From: Polyangiaceae bacterium | GTDB lineage: Bacteria > Myxococcota_A > Polyangia > Polyangiales > Polyangiaceae | Direction of reading: 5' to 3' | NCBI GenBank assembly: GCA_016715885.1 | Contig: JADJXL010000003.1 | Coordinates: 62,001 to 126,000 of the forward strand | DNA length: 64,000 bases | Shown here: in pieces, positions 63,512 through 64,000 of the stretch | Layout: each line of letters starts with the position of its first letter | Numbering within the stretch: position 1 is the stretch's first letter | Notes under the pieces: generated by a model | Seen by the model: only the letters and a program-made list of their open reading frames with translations | Told to the model about the DNA's origin: nothing | Database searches by the model: none | Position numbers and translations under genes: made by a program

Positions 63512-64000
63512 GGGCTCTCCACAATCCAAATTCGTTGCGAATCGAGCGCGCTTGCCACGACGAGCCCCGCGCGCGATGCGATGACCGCATGACCTCGCGT
63601 CCAATACGGAAGCGGCACACGCGCATCACCCACGCAAAGGCCCGCTTGCGTGAGCGACACCGTGGGCAGCCCTGGATCTGCCGCGACTTTATCGGCAAGG
63701 CACGGGCTACGAAATGCAAGGCTCGGGGCATTTCGAGCGCCAAGCAATACGCCCGCGGACAATGCCGGTCTTTTGCGATCGTGCACGCACACGAGCGCGG
63801 GCTGCGCAAAATGCATGCGACCCGGCAAAAACGCGCCATCCACGTCTCGTAAATCGAGCGTGCGCACGGCATATGGCCCCTGAAATGAAGAACGAGTGCG
63901 CGGAGCAAGCGCAGTATCGAGAACGCGCAAGAGCCGGCCCTCGATGTCCACGAGCGAACCGACATTGGCCATTGCCGAAGCAGCACATACATTGAGCCAC
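63508..64000 (-). CDS. Possible beta-propeller protein, 5' end beyond the window
   Basis: The frame is open from the window end to TGA 63508-63510; an ATG at 63972 could start a 154-aa product, but coding-like sequence continues upstream to base 64000, so the gene is probably truncated by the window. Visible strands (ANVGSLVDIEGRLLRVLD, YAVRTLDLRD, HAVIASRAGLVVASALD) follow the repeated four-strand pattern of a propeller. Coupled to the vWA gene by a GTGA overlap. Family not identified. Confidence 0.6.
   Translation of the reverse strand, partial: WLNVCAASAMANVGSLVDIEGRLLRVLDTALAPRTRSSFQGPYAVRTLDLRDVDGAFLPGRMHFAQPALVCVHDRKRPALSAGVLLGARNAPSLAFRSPCLADKVAADPGLPTVSLTQAGLCVGDARVPLPYWTRGHAVIASRAGLVVASALDSQRIWIVESP

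Overview
The window looks like a chromosomal segment of a member of the Myxococcota, probably Polyangiales/Sorangiineae. This is inferred from content, not from a marker gene. It carries several long lipoproteins with Gly/Ser/Asn linkers behind a lipobox, CGDG...CDDGN cysteine-rich repeats of the Myxococcus type, a C-terminal Cys-TM-Arg/Lys tail resembling MYXO-CTERM, two Hanks-type Ser/Thr kinases with myxobacterial extensions, an adenylate cyclase-FHA protein and a DUF2330 protein. No rRNA, tRNA, IS transposase, prophage or CRISPR array was recognised.

Layout. (1) 260-10157 is a tight plus-strand operon of DabA (DUF2309, beta-carbonic-anhydrase-like zinc site) with four NuoL/NuoM-type antiporter-like membrane proteins, and no other complex I genes in view. 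This is a candidate energy-coupled inorganic-carbon uptake system with extra membrane subunits and is the most interesting system here. (2) 10208-17586 holds an M28 peptidase lipoprotein, small unknowns, a cyclase-FHA protein, an ECF-like sigma factor with predicted C-terminal membrane helices, a cytochrome P450 and a GspE/PilB-type ATPase. (3) 17587-29679 has a large palindromic element in a divergent gap, a PLP-fold racemase/aldolase, a PhyH dioxygenase with an aldo/keto reductase, a GMC oxidoreductase with a small membrane partner, a kinase with a helical-repeat tail and a cysteine-rich lipoprotein. (4) 29680-30181 is a non-coding degenerate 32-bp tandem repeat. (5) 30182-35009 is a minus-strand run plsC, hutI, sulfotransferase and Rieske protein, divergent from pyrD-MFS-YD-repeat lipoprotein.

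(6) 38701-46183 holds a DUF2330/membrane pair, DUF72, a second aldo/keto reductase, a small frameshifted lipoprotein, and a kinase-TPR-lipoprotein cluster. (7) 46193-48575 is a glycosidase-like lipoprotein split by a +1 frameshift. (8) 48799-59966 has GST, an SDR epimerase, a hybrid response regulator/PAS/histidine kinase, a hydroxyacid-oxoacid transhydrogenase-like alcohol dehydrogenase, a thioesterase, a polar amino-acid ABC importer with fused binding protein and permease, a secreted protein with a sorting-like tail, a divergent PxpA/YcsF-like protein, a zinc-ribbon protein and a Gly-rich lipoprotein. (9) 59974-64000 (minus) is CorA plus a three-gene, translationally coupled unit: a possible beta-propeller protein cut by the window edge, a vWA protein and a helical partner. 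This unit may be part of a MoxR-vWA-propeller type system continuing outside the window.

Functions are read from sequence motifs without database searches. Starts are chosen from visible Shine-Dalgarno sequences, overlaps and signal peptides where possible.
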